This document shows, one piece after another, positions 44,103 through 53,284 of a stretch of 64,000 nt of DNA (position 1 is its first letter; each line of letters opens with the position of its first letter). A program made the translations under genes and the position numbers. The stretch is taken from assembly GCF_000019185.1 (NCBI RefSeq), contig NC_010334.1, positions 4,030,001 through 4,094,000 on the forward strand, written 5' to 3'. The notes below the pieces were generated by a model. The model saw only the letters and a list, made by a program, of their open reading frames with translations. It made no database searches and had not been told where the DNA came from. Origin of the DNA: Shewanella halifaxensis HAW-EB4. GTDB taxonomy: Bacteria > Pseudomonadota > Gammaproteobacteria > Enterobacterales > Shewanellaceae.

Positions 44103-46070
44103 CTAACGCTCAAACACGTGGTATTTCTCGATGCCAAATGTTTTACCAGTGGCGTGACAGGTCGCACAAGACTCCGATGTTGGCAGTGTGTACCACTCGC
44201 CATCATCACCAGCACCTTTCTCGGCACTTAGCTCACCACCGTTTTGAATCATGTGGTTTAGGGCTTGTTCGCTATCATGACAAGCATAACAGTTAGCTAA
44301 TACCGGGCTAGACATCTTGGTGGTATCGCCAGCGTGATAAGCTTGAGAACGAATATACTGATTTGGTACCGCATAGAGATCGATGCCATCGGCGTGACAT
44401 GCGACGCAGTTTTCAGCATTGAGCTTATCCGCTGAGTTAGCAACGCCTTCTGCATCATTTACCGCGTTGCCTTTACCCCAATGCATGCTGTGAACCATTG
44501 GACCAAATCCAGGTGCTGACATTTTTGACTTGCGGTCTTGGCCATTGTTATGACATGCAACACAATCTATGCCACCTTCTTGATAGCTACCATTCTTATG
44601 ATAGTTACTCTCACTGTTATGACAGCTAGTACAGCTATCATTGGTGACAGCAAGGCGACGCTCATACTTACCTTCAGGCGTAAATGTTGGCACTGTGACC
44701 GCAGGATCATAAATGTCGGTCGAAACTACATCAGAGTATGACGTTAATGTCACGCCGGTATAGCCCGCATTTTCAACATCGCCCAAGGCAAAGGTCAATC
44801 GGGAACTCGCCGCTAGATTTGAGTTTGCAAAACCCTCTACAAGATCAGGGTAACAGACTGAACGCGTACCATCTTCACGCTCAACATATTGATGAGCACC
44901 ATAGGCATTGGCTCTACCCACGATAGTATTGTGCTTACTGTCATAGCCATGAATATAGCCACCAGCATAACTTAAGGTCTCGCCATATAAATTGGCAATA
45001 TTAAGCTGAGTCTGTGTCTCACCTTCGATTTTAAACAACTTCAGATCGGTACACACTGCCCCACTCGGCTTATCTGTCCATGCCACATCCTTGTCCCAGT
45101 ATGGAGCCGATAGAGTTGTAGTATGTGAATCACGGGTCTGTTGACGCTCTAAAATCCCTGATTTAGTCGCGTGGATAGCGCGTACATCGACATCATCGGC
45201 AAAAGCGGCAATCTTATCGTTCACAGTGGCGCCCGATGCGTGACAATCGACGCAACCATTGCCTGCAATACTAGTATTCATTACTGGTTCAGCGTGGCAG
45301 GTATAGCAGTTAGTCACTTGGAAATCACGTTCGAATGATTGATGATTAATGTGACCTATTTTTTGCAGAGTGTTTTTCGCATAGCCGCCATTTTCCTCAT
45401 TTCTTGAGATATTGCCATGACAGACCATACAACCTGCAACGAAGTCGACCTTACCTTCTAAATCGATAGCCGTATAGCTAGGGTGAGGGAAATCAGAGGT
45501 GGCGTAGTCCACATGGCAGGTATAGCAGGTTCCAGTGGTTGTGGTATGCAACGCATCAGGTTTGTCGACGATTAATGCCATACTGCGTGCAATTGACACC
45601 GTGTCATCAACTTTAGCTCCCCCGACGCGTAACCAGACAATCCCGACGTCACCCGCCTTCACATGTTCCATCGGCATAACAAAGCTATAATTACCCGCTT
45701 CATTAATCGCTAATGAGGCGCCTTCTGGATTGCTATCTTTTGTCGCATCAAAAGTGCCATAACCGCCAAGAGTGCCTTCCCCTGTACGACTTAATCCAAT
45801 ACCTTTTTCAGTTTGTATGGCGAACTTAGCTTCTGCCTTTTGCAAGCCATCAATTATGACGCCCTCTTCGTTAATAGCCTGAAACTCGAAGCTAATTTGA
45901 CCATCTTCAATAGTATGATCTATTAACTCAATTTTAGTTTCTACAGATGTACCTACAGTGGGAGGGATATACTCACCATCGCTGCCATCTTTACCATCAT
46001 CACCACATGCACTTAAACCCATTGCAGCTGCAACAGCCAATACTAAATAGCGTTTATTTAAACTCATCAT
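44103..46070 (-). CDS. OmcA/MtrC-type multiheme cytochrome c lipoprotein, nine CxxCH
   Basis: 655 residues. Lipobox GLSAC (lipidated Cys) puts it in the outer membrane, as for extracellular electron-transfer cytochromes. Nine CxxCH motifs: CYTCH, CMVCH, CYTCH and CVDCH in an N-terminal cluster (about residues 180-290), a heme-free beta domain, and CTSCH, CVACH, CVACH, CYACH, CATCH in a C-terminal cluster (about 480-645). MtrC and OmcA have ten, in five plus five; one in the first cluster is missing here. No mtrAB neighbours. Start taken at ATG 46070, AGGA 5 bases upstream; ATG 46067 is an alternative. Confidence 0.92.
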   Translation of the reverse strand: MMSLNKRYLVLAVAAAMGLSACGDDGKDGSDGEYIPPTVGTSVETKIELIDHTIEDGQISFEFQAINEEGVIIDGLQKAEAKFAIQTEKGIGLSRTGEGTLGGYGTFDATKDSNPEGASLAINEAGNYSFVMPMEHVKAGDVGIVWLRVGGAKVDDTVSIARSMALIVDKPDALHTTTTGTCYTCHVDYATSDFPHPSYTAIDLEGKVDFVAGCMVCHGNISRNEENGGYAKNTLQKIGHINHQSFERDFQVTNCYTCHAEPVMNTSIAGNGCVDCHASGATVNDKIAAFADDVDVRAIHATKSGILERQQTRDSHTTTLSAPYWDKDVAWTDKPSGAVCTDLKLFKIEGETQTQLNIANLYGETLSYAGGYIHGYDSKHNTIVGRANAYGAHQYVEREDGTRSVCYPDLVEGFANSNLAASSRLTFALGDVENAGYTGVTLTSYSDVVSTDIYDPAVTVPTFTPEGKYERRLAVTNDSCTSCHNSESNYHKNGSYQEGGIDCVACHNNGQDRKSKMSAPGFGPMVHSMHWGKGNAVNDAEGVANSADKLNAENCVACHADGIDLYAVPNQYIRSQAYHAGDTTKMSSPVLANCYACHDSEQALNHMIQNGGELSAEKGAGDDGEWYTLPTSESCATCHATGKTFGIEKYHVFER

Positions 46071-46924
46071 AATCATCCTAATCATATTGTTATTGTTATT
46101 GCGACTTAACAGTATTTTTTTATTACAAGGAAAATTGTGAACTTGGTAACGTTAATTAAATACTCAACTAACAATCTATATGAATTGTGATTTTAGATAA
46201 TTATAAAAATTTTAGAAAACACTATCAGTATAAAGATCACATATGTACATTTTAAATGTGATAATTAAAATGTCGTGATAACGAAAATGTATTTAAGCAT
46301 TCCGATATCGTTTAATAGAAATTATCTTATCTAGATTTTAATTACTTGCCTCAATCGCGAGTTACTTTGGTAAATCCCCCCTCTCACCTAGTTCCGCTTT
46401 TAGATGGATGCATAGCCCATGCAGAAAATTAAACGATATACGCCTAGTTCATAAGATTAGCACGGCTAGGTTGGATGAGACGGCAGCTTCACCTTCATGC
46501 CTCAGTAAATATTGAGAATTAATTTCTGAAACATAATCTTAGTTTCAGTCAACAAAGCAAGCCTCCATATTGCCACACGCTAAAAATCTGTACGCTTTTT
46601 TGAGCCAAGGTCATTTAACGGCTAATGGCTCTCACAAACAAAAGTAACTCTCGCCATAGCAAGTTGAAGCCGAACTTTCTTCCGGCAAGGTACTGAATCA
46701 ACTCTCGATTAAGTGATTTGTATCGCCATAATCAAAAACTCAACAGAGCTAATCCTCTTAGGTTTGATTTAGATCAATGAGCCTCTACGCCTTTTCAGGT
46801 CATATAATAGTGAGGTGGGTCACAAATAGCATTCAGACATTCACATCCAGCTCACACAAGCACGGCTTTATGTCTTTTGATGCCGATGCTTTTAATAATG
46901 AAACCAAAAATATAGAGGTACCCT
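46071..46924. other. Long intergenic region upstream of the cytochrome gene
   Basis: 850 bases, AT-rich next to the cytochrome. An inverted repeat ATCACAT ... ATGTGAT (46236-46262, 13-base spacer) may be an operator. No coding sequence is convincing; the 69-codon frame at 46777 overlaps the better-supported small gene at 46925. Confidence 0.4.
46236..46262. promoter_or_regulatory. Inverted repeat upstream of the cytochrome gene
   Basis: ATCACAT and ATGTGAT, exact complements with a 13-base spacer, about 165-190 bases before the cytochrome start. CRP/FNR-like half sites but the spacing does not match the usual site, so the binding factor is uncertain. Confidence 0.35.
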
Positions 46925-47113
46925 ATGGAGCTACTACCAAATTGTTATACCGATCTATGCGTCAATGGGAAATGGTTTCACTATGATCACGGAGCCAGCT
47001 CGGTGTTTATGCTAAACGGCAGCAAACCACTCACTTTTGAATTAAATTCATTACCCAAAACTGAAGATGAACTAGAGCTGCACTTAAGCGCGATCTCAAG
47101 CGAGCTTATCTAA
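46925..47113 (+). CDS. Small hypothetical protein
   Basis: 62 residues; ATG with AGAGG 6 bases upstream. Sequence MELLPNCYTDLCVNGKWFHY ... PKTEDELELHLSAISSELI is well mixed and looks like a small soluble protein with an acidic helical end. I do not know its family. No operon partner. Confidence 0.55.
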   Translation: MELLPNCYTDLCVNGKWFHYDHGASSVFMLNGSKPLTFELNSLPKTEDELELHLSAISSELI

Positions 47114-47634
47114 TCGCATTCAAAGCAAGCGGTACTCATGTCGCTTGCAAATTTTTCTGGCTATTGTCTGCAATAAAGAACCGTGGATGAAAGTGGGAAC
47201 ATCATTTTTATGTAAATTTATCATCCTAGATGCAGAACAGTAGCATCCGCTCTAAATAATTCAAAAGCACGCGACCAAGAAAAACAGCAAATCACTGAAA
47301 ACACTAAAGTTTAGCTACATCACAATCAAAGCCATAATCAAAGCCACTCCTACAAACGACACAATAACTAGCTCATTTCTAGCTGTTGGAGTTACTCGCT
47401 CAGTAAAAAAATTCAAAATAGATCTGGACAATACTCAGTTATCGGGTACTATCTGCCTCGCTCTGCTTAGAGTTATTAATGAAACATAAGTTAAAAAGTA
47501 AAATCTCAGAATTCCTTCGTTATTGTTGTTATCCTTAGTTTTCCCTTATCTTCATCGTCACATTAAATAATTCAACTTTTCAGTGCATCGCATAATGCGA
47601 CAATTTTTATGAATTTAAATATAAGGGACACATC
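47114..47634. other. Intergenic region and long leader of the cold-shock gene
   Basis: 520 bases without a gene. The last 150 or so probably form the 5' leader of the csp gene, as usual for cold-shock genes. A small palindrome TCGCAT-A-ATGCGA lies at 47588-47600, 35 bases before the start codon. Confidence 0.4.
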
Positions 47635-47844
47635 ATGTCTAATACAACTGGTATCGTAAAATGGTTTAACGAAGAGAAAGGTTTTGGTTTCATTACTCAA
47701 GACAACGGCGGCGCTGACGTATTCGTTCACTTCCGTGCTATCACTTCAGACGGCTTCAAGACTTTGGCTGAAGGCCAGAAAGTATCTTTCGAAGTAGAGC
47801 AAGGTCAAAAAGGCCTTCAAGCAGCTAACGTAATCGCGCTGTAA
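47635..47844 (+). CDS. Cold-shock protein, CspA family
   Basis: 69 residues, canonical size. RNP1 KGFGFI (15-20) and RNP2 VFVHF (29-33) of the single-stranded nucleic-acid-binding cold-shock domain are intact, with the aromatic cluster W10, F11, F17, F19. It melts RNA secondary structure at low temperature. AAGGGA lies 7 bases before the ATG. A strong hairpin follows the stop. Confidence 0.96.
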   Translation: MSNTTGIVKWFNEEKGFGFITQDNGGADVFVHFRAITSDGFKTLAEGQKVSFEVEQGQKGLQAANVIAL

Positions 47845-47854
47845 CTTCGTAAGT

Positions 47855-47890
47855 TGACGTAAATGGCTTCTTGGTCATTTACGTCATTCT
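47855..47890 (+). terminator. Terminator of the cold-shock gene
   Basis: TGACGTAAATG / CATTTACGTCA, 11-bp perfect stem, 10-base loop, followed by TTCT; immediately after the stop. Confidence 0.75.
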
Positions 47891-48120
47891 AAACTAATTT
47901 TAAGAACTAGCGTTAAGTACTAACGCCAACAAAAACAGCTTTAATCAAATTTATACTGTATCTGCGAAAACATTAACATTTCAATCATCTGCTTTTTGTA
48001 TATGTCATTACGTTTCTGATCTACTTCGTTATATTCTTATAAATAAAAATTAAACATTCAAAAACCAAGACTAATTTAAGTTTTTCTTATATTTAAGTCA
48101 CCATTTTAAAAAGGTTAACT

Positions 48121-48207
48121 ATGTCTCGTACATCGGGTCCAAAACGATTTTGGTTTCACCAATCAAAAAAGAAATCAGCACAAACTAAAATAACAAAAAG
48201 GGTATAA
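48121..48207 (+). CDS. 28-residue basic peptide (small ORF)
   Basis: ATG with AAAAAGG 6 bases upstream; reads MSRTSGPKRFWFHQSKKKSA then nine more residues ending KRV. Ten of 28 residues are Lys/Arg. Its stop TAA is followed directly by the ATG of the next gene, whose ribosome site AAAAAGGG lies inside this ORF, suggesting translational coupling. Downstream of the cold-shock gene. Not a known family to me; could be a leader peptide. Confidence 0.5.
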   Translation: MSRTSGPKRFWFHQSKKKSAQTKITKRV

Positions 48208-48417
48208 ATGAGAGTAAATTTTAATATTTTTAAAGATAACATCTCTTGGGATGCACTAATCCACCAGCTAAATGGTGATGTGCTATTACGCCATGTTCTA
48301 GTGAAAGGTAATGTCGTAGACAGAAATATAGACTTTATCTATTGCGATGAAACCTGCCAAGGTAAGATCATTAATAGTGATAATCAGCTTATCGGTAATT
48401 TTTCGACCTCCTTCTAG
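48208..48417 (+). CDS. Small hypothetical protein downstream of the basic peptide
   Basis: 69 residues, MRVNFNIFKDNISWDALIHQ..., with AAGGG 5 bases before the ATG and zero bases after the preceding stop. Mixed alpha/beta composition, two Cys (YCDETCQG) that could bind metal or form a disulfide. No recognised domain. Probably co-transcribed with the 28-residue ORF. Confidence 0.6.
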   Translation: MRVNFNIFKDNISWDALIHQLNGDVLLRHVLVKGNVVDRNIDFIYCDETCQGKIINSDNQLIGNFSTSF

Positions 48418-48718
48418 CAAGATAACTCGCTGTCAATTCCACGAATTAAGTTAAGCAACACTCGAAAGTTCTACTGACACCTTAGCAATCGGTACGCTAT
48501 CGACGCTCACTGATGGCCTGCGGGGAGCATGACGCTTTATAAAAGCCCCTATGCGACTCCCTTTCGTTGCCATCCATGGCCTGCTGGATTATGGCTCTTT
48601 ATAAAAGTTCCTATACAACTCCCTATACAGAAACGCCCTCCTCACAGCACGACTAACACTATCTAGCGGCACAATGATAAAAGGGCGTATCTTCACATCA
48701 AAAAGTCTGTATTACGGA
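48418..48718. repeat. Intergenic region with imperfect direct repeat
   Basis: About 300 bases without a gene. ATGGCCTG at 48513 and 48576 and CTTTATAAAAG at 48555 and 48597 followed by CCTAT..ACTCCCT mark two imperfect copies of one 40-60 base segment. Confidence 0.5.
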
Positions 48719-49804
48719 TTAGCTTAGCAGCTGCTGCGGCGCTTGATAGCTAATATGTTGATGAAAACGCACAATAAGATCTTCGCGTGATTTATCTAAC
48801 GCTAATTCAGAGGCAAAGCTCCTTAGCGCATCTTCGACTCGATTCAAATAACGCCCAAGCGCCCCATCTTTACTATCATTAACGCCAGCGGCAATAGTAA
48901 AGCTAACCATTTCGACTAAGTGGTTACCATCCCAATGACAAATAAATTGTTGATCTTCTATATTGGGATCGAAGCCAAGCATTTGCACTTCGTCGGTACC
49001 ATCAACTTGATCGAATTTGCTGTTGCGTACAAGCGGTGTGAGTCCATTAGCAACCATTGCTATCTGCTTAAGTTGTTTGGCTGATGCCGCTTGCACAAAG
49101 GCATCCTCAAGCTTTTGATATAGAGGCGTAAAGTCATTGGTATGTTCTGGCAATATAGCCAGCTTAAGCTTACGGCTTAAAGGTAGTTTGACCGTGACAT
49201 AACATAGTGACCCGTGCCCTTCTGGAAGCGGACACTGCCTTGATCTATATCTGTCGCTAATTGAGCGCAGCTTATATCCATAACTCTCTTTGTTGCCTTT
49301 AGCTTTGGCGAATAGATCATATGAGAGATGTTGGTGATCGCGGATTTTGATGGTGAGATCTTTTTCTGGTAATTGAGGCATCAGTTTCGCAAGAAAAGAT
49401 TGCACCTTGATATGAAGATTAGCTGAGTTACTGCGAATTTCATCACCCGTTGCTAGAAATACAATCCTAATTTTTCGTGCTCGATAGTCATCCTTACTAT
49501 GAAGGCTTTGGGCTTCATGGTACTCGGGATTATAGAAAAATATGATCTGCTCTGCCGTTGGGAAGCAGTACGCCTCAGAGTGAAAACGTACTACGGGTAA
49601 CTTATCGTTGGTGATCACGTGAACATTATATAACTCTTCTTGATTCGCAAGATTAAAAATGCTGCGACTAAGCGTCTGATAACACGTTTTGTAATCGGGG
49701 TAATGGGCCAGTAAAGCATCCGTTACCTTAATTTCAGCAGTTATATATTGATTAGCTCGAACGCTCTTGGGAATGTACACTTTTTGCTGATGGCTAAGGG
49801 ACAT
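48719..49804 (-). CDS. DUF3083-like protein of unknown function
   Basis: 361 residues from ATG 49804 with a perfect AAGGAG ribosome site. Soluble, mixed composition; MSLSHQQKVYIPKSVRANQY and the DRYRSRQCPLPEGHGSLCYVTVKLPL segment look like the DUF3083 family that I recall mainly from Shewanella. No catalytic motif and no signal peptide. Nine further upstream codons are possible but lack a ribosome site. Role unknown; it stands alone. Confidence 0.65.
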   Translation of the reverse strand: MSLSHQQKVYIPKSVRANQYITAEIKVTDALLAHYPDYKTCYQTLSRSIFNLANQEELYNVHVITNDKLPVVRFHSEAYCFPTAEQIIFFYNPEYHEAQSLHSKDDYRARKIRIVFLATGDEIRSNSANLHIKVQSFLAKLMPQLPEKDLTIKIRDHQHLSYDLFAKAKGNKESYGYKLRSISDRYRSRQCPLPEGHGSLCYVTVKLPLSRKLKLAILPEHTNDFTPLYQKLEDAFVQAASAKQLKQIAMVANGLTPLVRNSKFDQVDGTDEVQMLGFDPNIEDQQFICHWDGNHLVEMVSFTIAAGVNDSKDGALGRYLNRVEDALRSFASELALDKSREDLIVRFHQHISYQAPQQLLS

Positions 49805-50022
49805 AAATACTCCTTGTAATAAGTTAACCATATGTATCTCGGTGCCAATAATAGCGAAGAATTATGACGAAAATACGACGCTAGGACACACTTTTTACCC
49901 ATTAGAAACATATTACGCTTCGAATCTGATTTATTTCTTAAATCAATATGCAAAAGCTCAAGCCAAGTAAAAATAAGCGCCTCCATTCTCTGCCAAACAT
50001 GGTGTTCAATACTAAGCTTCCT

Positions 50023-50496
50023 TTACTTGAAACGCTCATCTGAGCGGATCGTTTTAGGGTCCAGTCCTTGTTCATACCAGCCATCGCGAGTATTGCTGAT
50101 ATTATCGAAAGCTTGAATATAGGGCTTAATGTCTAAGATTGGCGTGCCATCAAGCAGGTCGATATCTTTTACGAAAATAATGTTGCCTTCAATTCGCTCG
50201 ATTTCAGCGATGGAGAGTCCGATCGGATTGGGTCTTTTTGGCGAGCGAGTCGCAAAAATACCATGTGGTTTTGTATCAAGAAAAGGGATTACGCTCAGCG
50301 CTGGTTCACTCATTTTATGCAGATGAAAAATCACATAAATATGAGAGAAGGCACCGAGATCTTGTAAGCCAGCCTGCAGAGCTTCATCTATTACAATTTG
50401 CGCTAAATTATCGGCAATACCCGCCCCTTGGATCGGCATATCAGCAATCGTTTTATACGCGGTTTTTGCATACCCTATGGCATTAAATTGAATCAT
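50023..50496 (-). CDS. TsaA/TrmO-like tRNA methyltransferase
   Basis: 157 residues from ATG 50496. The TsaA/UPF0066 fold is clear: IGYAKTAYKT start, YVIFHLHKM, the SAM-site block ATRSPKRPNPIGLS and the closing DLLDGTPILDIKPYIQAFD. TrmO methylates N6-threonylcarbamoyladenosine at tRNA position 37 in bacteria. This protein is shorter than E. coli TrmO (235) and lacks its C-terminal extension, like archaeal and VirR-type members, so the name TrmO is only likely. Monocistronic. Confidence 0.85.
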   Translation of the reverse strand: MIQFNAIGYAKTAYKTIADMPIQGAGIADNLAQIVIDEALQAGLQDLGAFSHIYVIFHLHKMSEPALSVIPFLDTKPHGIFATRSPKRPNPIGLSIAEIERIEGNIIFVKDIDLLDGTPILDIKPYIQAFDNISNTRDGWYEQGLDPKTIRSDERFK

Positions 50497-50604
50497 AGTG
50501 GTCTCGTCATTAAAAAGCATGACCAGCACCATACGCCAATTTATCGCCCAGTAGCGTAATAGGCCGCACAGAAATACAATGACAAGAGTATGCAGCTCAC
50601 CTCG

Positions 50605-51795
50605 TTACACGCAGATCTGGTTACGGCCTTTCTTCTTAGCTTTATACAGGGCTTGATCCGAGCGCTTCATTGTTTGCTCAAAGGTTTCACCACTTTGATG
50701 CTCCGCGACCCCTATCGAAATAGTGACACTCACCGTTTGAGATTTTTGCTGAGCTTTACCGCGTTTAGCTTTTGATTGACTCTTACGCTGCTCATTACGA
50801 AGCACGATATCATATTCCTCTATCGCCTCGCGTACGTCTTCTAGGTAACCAAGAACCGCAGATGAATCCTTGCGTGGAAAGATAACGGTGAACTCCTCAC
50901 CACCATAACGGAAGGCTTTGCCGCCACCGCTCACCTTTGCGATTTTGCTGGCGACTAACCTCAATACCTGATCGCCGACATCATGGCCATAGGTATCGTT
51001 GAACTTCTTAAAGTGATCGATATCGAGCATGGCCACGCTGTATTTACGCCCTAAAGAAAGCACTAAGTTATACAGTGCACGGCGCGACGCAAGTCCTGTG
51101 AGTTCATCGCGATAAGCCAAGAAATAAGAGTCGGTGAGCACAGTCAAAATATAAATAGTGGCCAATGTCGTCATTGAAATAGACAATGGAAGAGAGGCCG
51201 GAAAAACAAAGTGCACAGCCCAAAGCACTAAGGTTATGAATATAGACGTATTCACTAAATTAGGCTGCCAAACTCCACGAATAAACACTAACAATAAGGC
51301 AAGATACAGAGGGGATAAGACTCTAATATCCATGCTAATTTGCGTAGGAAGTACCTCATCCAACTGTAATTTAAATTGCGAGTTGACCCATAGCCAACCA
51401 AAGCCCGCCGCCAAACAAACGCAGCAACCAAGCACTCTCACCAAACTATGGGGAGATAGTAGCCCTCTGTCTTTAATAAAGGCAAACCAACTGATAGTGA
51501 GTGCACCGCCGAGCAAGATCTGCCGTGAGTATTGCGCCAACTCTGCGGAGTCAACTAAAGAGTGGGTCACACACAGATAGTAAGCCAACATGAATGCCGC
51601 TAAGTAAGCTAAGCGGCTACGGTTAAACTGCAACGCAATAGCGATTGAGGCCGGCAGCAACCAATAGGGAAGCTGTTGTATCACTCCCTGCCAAACCTGC
51701 AAATCTGATTGATAGATCTCGCTCATAGCCAAGCCAATAGCCGTGAAGATAAGAGGAAGAAAAAAGTAACGACAACTATGATAAAAAGCAGACAA
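50605..51795 (-). CDS. Membrane-bound diguanylate cyclase
   Basis: About 396 residues. Six to eight membrane segments in the N-terminal half, then a GGDEF domain (about 235-396): DELTGLASRRALYNL, MLDIDHFKKFNDTYGHDVGDQVL and the active-site RYGGEEF. This makes cyclic di-GMP. The residues 6-9 before GGEEF lack an RxxD inhibitory site (GGG occupies it), so product inhibition may be absent. The start is uncertain: no early ATG covers the first membrane segment, and TTG 51795 has GAGG 6 bases upstream. Confidence 0.88.
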   Translation of the reverse strand: MSAFYHSCRYFFLPLIFTAIGLAMSEIYQSDLQVWQGVIQQLPYWLLPASIAIALQFNRSRLAYLAAFMLAYYLCVTHSLVDSAELAQYSRQILLGGALTISWFAFIKDRGLLSPHSLVRVLGCCVCLAAGFGWLWVNSQFKLQLDEVLPTQISMDIRVLSPLYLALLLVFIRGVWQPNLVNTSIFITLVLWAVHFVFPASLPLSISMTTLATIYILTVLTDSYFLAYRDELTGLASRRALYNLVLSLGRKYSVAMLDIDHFKKFNDTYGHDVGDQVLRLVASKIAKVSGGGKAFRYGGEEFTVIFPRKDSSAVLGYLEDVREAIEEYDIVLRNEQRKSQSKAKRGKAQQKSQTVSVTISIGVAEHQSGETFEQTMKRSDQALYKAKKKGRNQICV

Positions 51796-52171
51796 AACAA
51801 ACCTCAATATTAATCGAATAATCCCTTAGCTCTGCATAAGCCCATTAAGCAGCCAGCTTCACAACTCAAGCTTCATCTTTTACACAAACACCTTAAATAA
51901 GCACCTTATATAAACACTTGCTTAAGTTTGTGTGTAAGTTAATGATTCAGTCATAAAATGAGTTAAGGGTGATGAGTTCGAAACAGCAATACACAGCCCT
52001 AATAAGTCGACACTATTTTCATAAGATTAAAGCTAACAGTCAGCATAATCACAATAAGTGCAAAATAATGCCTTTATGCTCATAAAATCAGCATAAAAAA
52101 GGCCGCCATTGCGACCTTTATCTTATCGTTTGAGCCTCTAGCAAAAAACTAAGCCGATGAGCAGATACTCG
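51796..52171. other. Intergenic region between cyclase and Bax-like gene
   Basis: About 375 bases holding the terminator of the Bax-like gene and the cyclase promoter; otherwise nothing recognised. Confidence 0.4.
52095..52119 (-). terminator. Terminator of the bax-like gene
   Basis: Minus strand AAAGGTCGC-AATG-GCGGCCTTT with one G-T pair, then a T run. A sister hairpin of the same sequence lies at 53246-53271. Confidence 0.85.
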
Positions 52172-53116
52172 CTAACCATTGCCGTCATCGGTAAAGCGGT
52201 AGCGAATAGTGTCATTTGCGCTCAGCTTGCTCTGGTCGAAATCATCTAAATGGTGGCGCTTGATCAGTGCACGTAAGTTGTCCACATAGGCCTGACCACG
52301 CGTCGAGTAATGCAGCAGAGATTGCACCAACTCATATCCTGTTAAGTTTTTTTGAGCTCGTAATTGCTGCCGCAACAACCTAAGCTCCTTGTAAGCTCGT
52401 GTCGTATTGAGGTTATGCATATAACTTGCGGTGCTCTGGTACAGATCACTAAATGCAGCCACCTTTACATGACCGTCCGGCGTCGTTAAGTACTTGCCGC
52501 CATCGTGGGGCAGATGCTCACCATAGAGATTATTGGCTGCTATTGCGAAATGGCTTGTTCCCCAACCACTCTCATCAATACCTTGCGCAAGCACCATACC
52601 GGCAGGAATAATGTCGATATGCAAGAGTAACTCGGCTATATCTCCTGACTTTATCGCGTAAGAGTCTGACAATGTTTGCACCCAAAGCTTCTCAGCCTCA
52701 GACCACTGGGATGCAGGTTTGGCCGATAACCTGCTTAACTCATCTCTTATCAGCAAAATACGGTCGTTCACCGCCTTGATGGTGGGCATCAGTAGCCGAA
52801 TAAAACCGGATGTTTTTTGCGATACCGGCAGCGCATTTAAATCACTCGGCAAGTTTTCAATAAAGTAGGCTGGGAGCTTATTGCTGTCCTCAACGCGCCC
52901 AAGCTGATAGTTATTTTTATCAAACTCAGTGATCAGCTGATCTGCCGACCTTAGCGTTTTAACGGTGACATGAGGGTAAGGTTGTTGCACTTGCTCAGGA
53001 GATAAAGGCAAACTGTGGATAGCGTTGAGATTCTGGCTTAGATTAAGACTTGAGCTAGCTAAAACAAGCGGCGACGTAAGCAAAACCATACAAACGAGTA
53101 TTTTAGTAAAAGACAT
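52172..53116 (-). CDS. bax: Bax-like glucosaminidase-domain protein
   Basis: 314 residues with a signal peptide (MSFTKILVCMVLLTSPLVLA). Residues about 160-290 form a glucosaminidase (LYZ2-like) fold: AELLLHIDIIPAGMVLAQGI, Glu182 in DESGWGTSHF as the likely catalytic residue, NNLYGEH and the SYMHNLNTTRAYKEL helix. This matches E. coli Bax, a periplasmic or membrane-anchored putative peptidoglycan hydrolase. Monocistronic, followed by a terminator. Confidence 0.9.
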   Translation of the reverse strand: MSFTKILVCMVLLTSPLVLASSSLNLSQNLNAIHSLPLSPEQVQQPYPHVTVKTLRSADQLITEFDKNNYQLGRVEDSNKLPAYFIENLPSDLNALPVSQKTSGFIRLLMPTIKAVNDRILLIRDELSRLSAKPASQWSEAEKLWVQTLSDSYAIKSGDIAELLLHIDIIPAGMVLAQGIDESGWGTSHFAIAANNLYGEHLPHDGGKYLTTPDGHVKVAAFSDLYQSTASYMHNLNTTRAYKELRLLRQQLRAQKNLTGYELVQSLLHYSTRGQAYVDNLRALIKRHHLDDFDQSKLSANDTIRYRFTDDGNG

Positions 53117-53245
53117 TGAGGATTTCTGTATTGTAGTAAATGGGATCTATATTGACGCGCCGCCACAATATATATCAGCCAAACAATAAAAACTAGTTTG
53201 TGCTAAGTGAGTTAGCCTTAAATATTATTCACCTTTACAACAAAT

Positions 53246-53271
53246 AAAAAAGGCCGCAAATGCGACCTTTT
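53246..53271 (-). terminator. Terminator of the DUF2955/HlyD operon
   Basis: Minus strand AAAGGTCGC-ATTT-GCGGCCTTT with one G-T pair and T run, nearly the same sequence as the terminator at 52095-52119. Confidence 0.85.
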
Positions 53272-53284
53272 GTTTACAATATGG

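Noticed and set aside
46777..46986. 69-codon ORF overlapping the small gene at 46925
   Set aside because: It has no ribosome site and out-of-frame overlap with a better-supported ORF; composition looks random.
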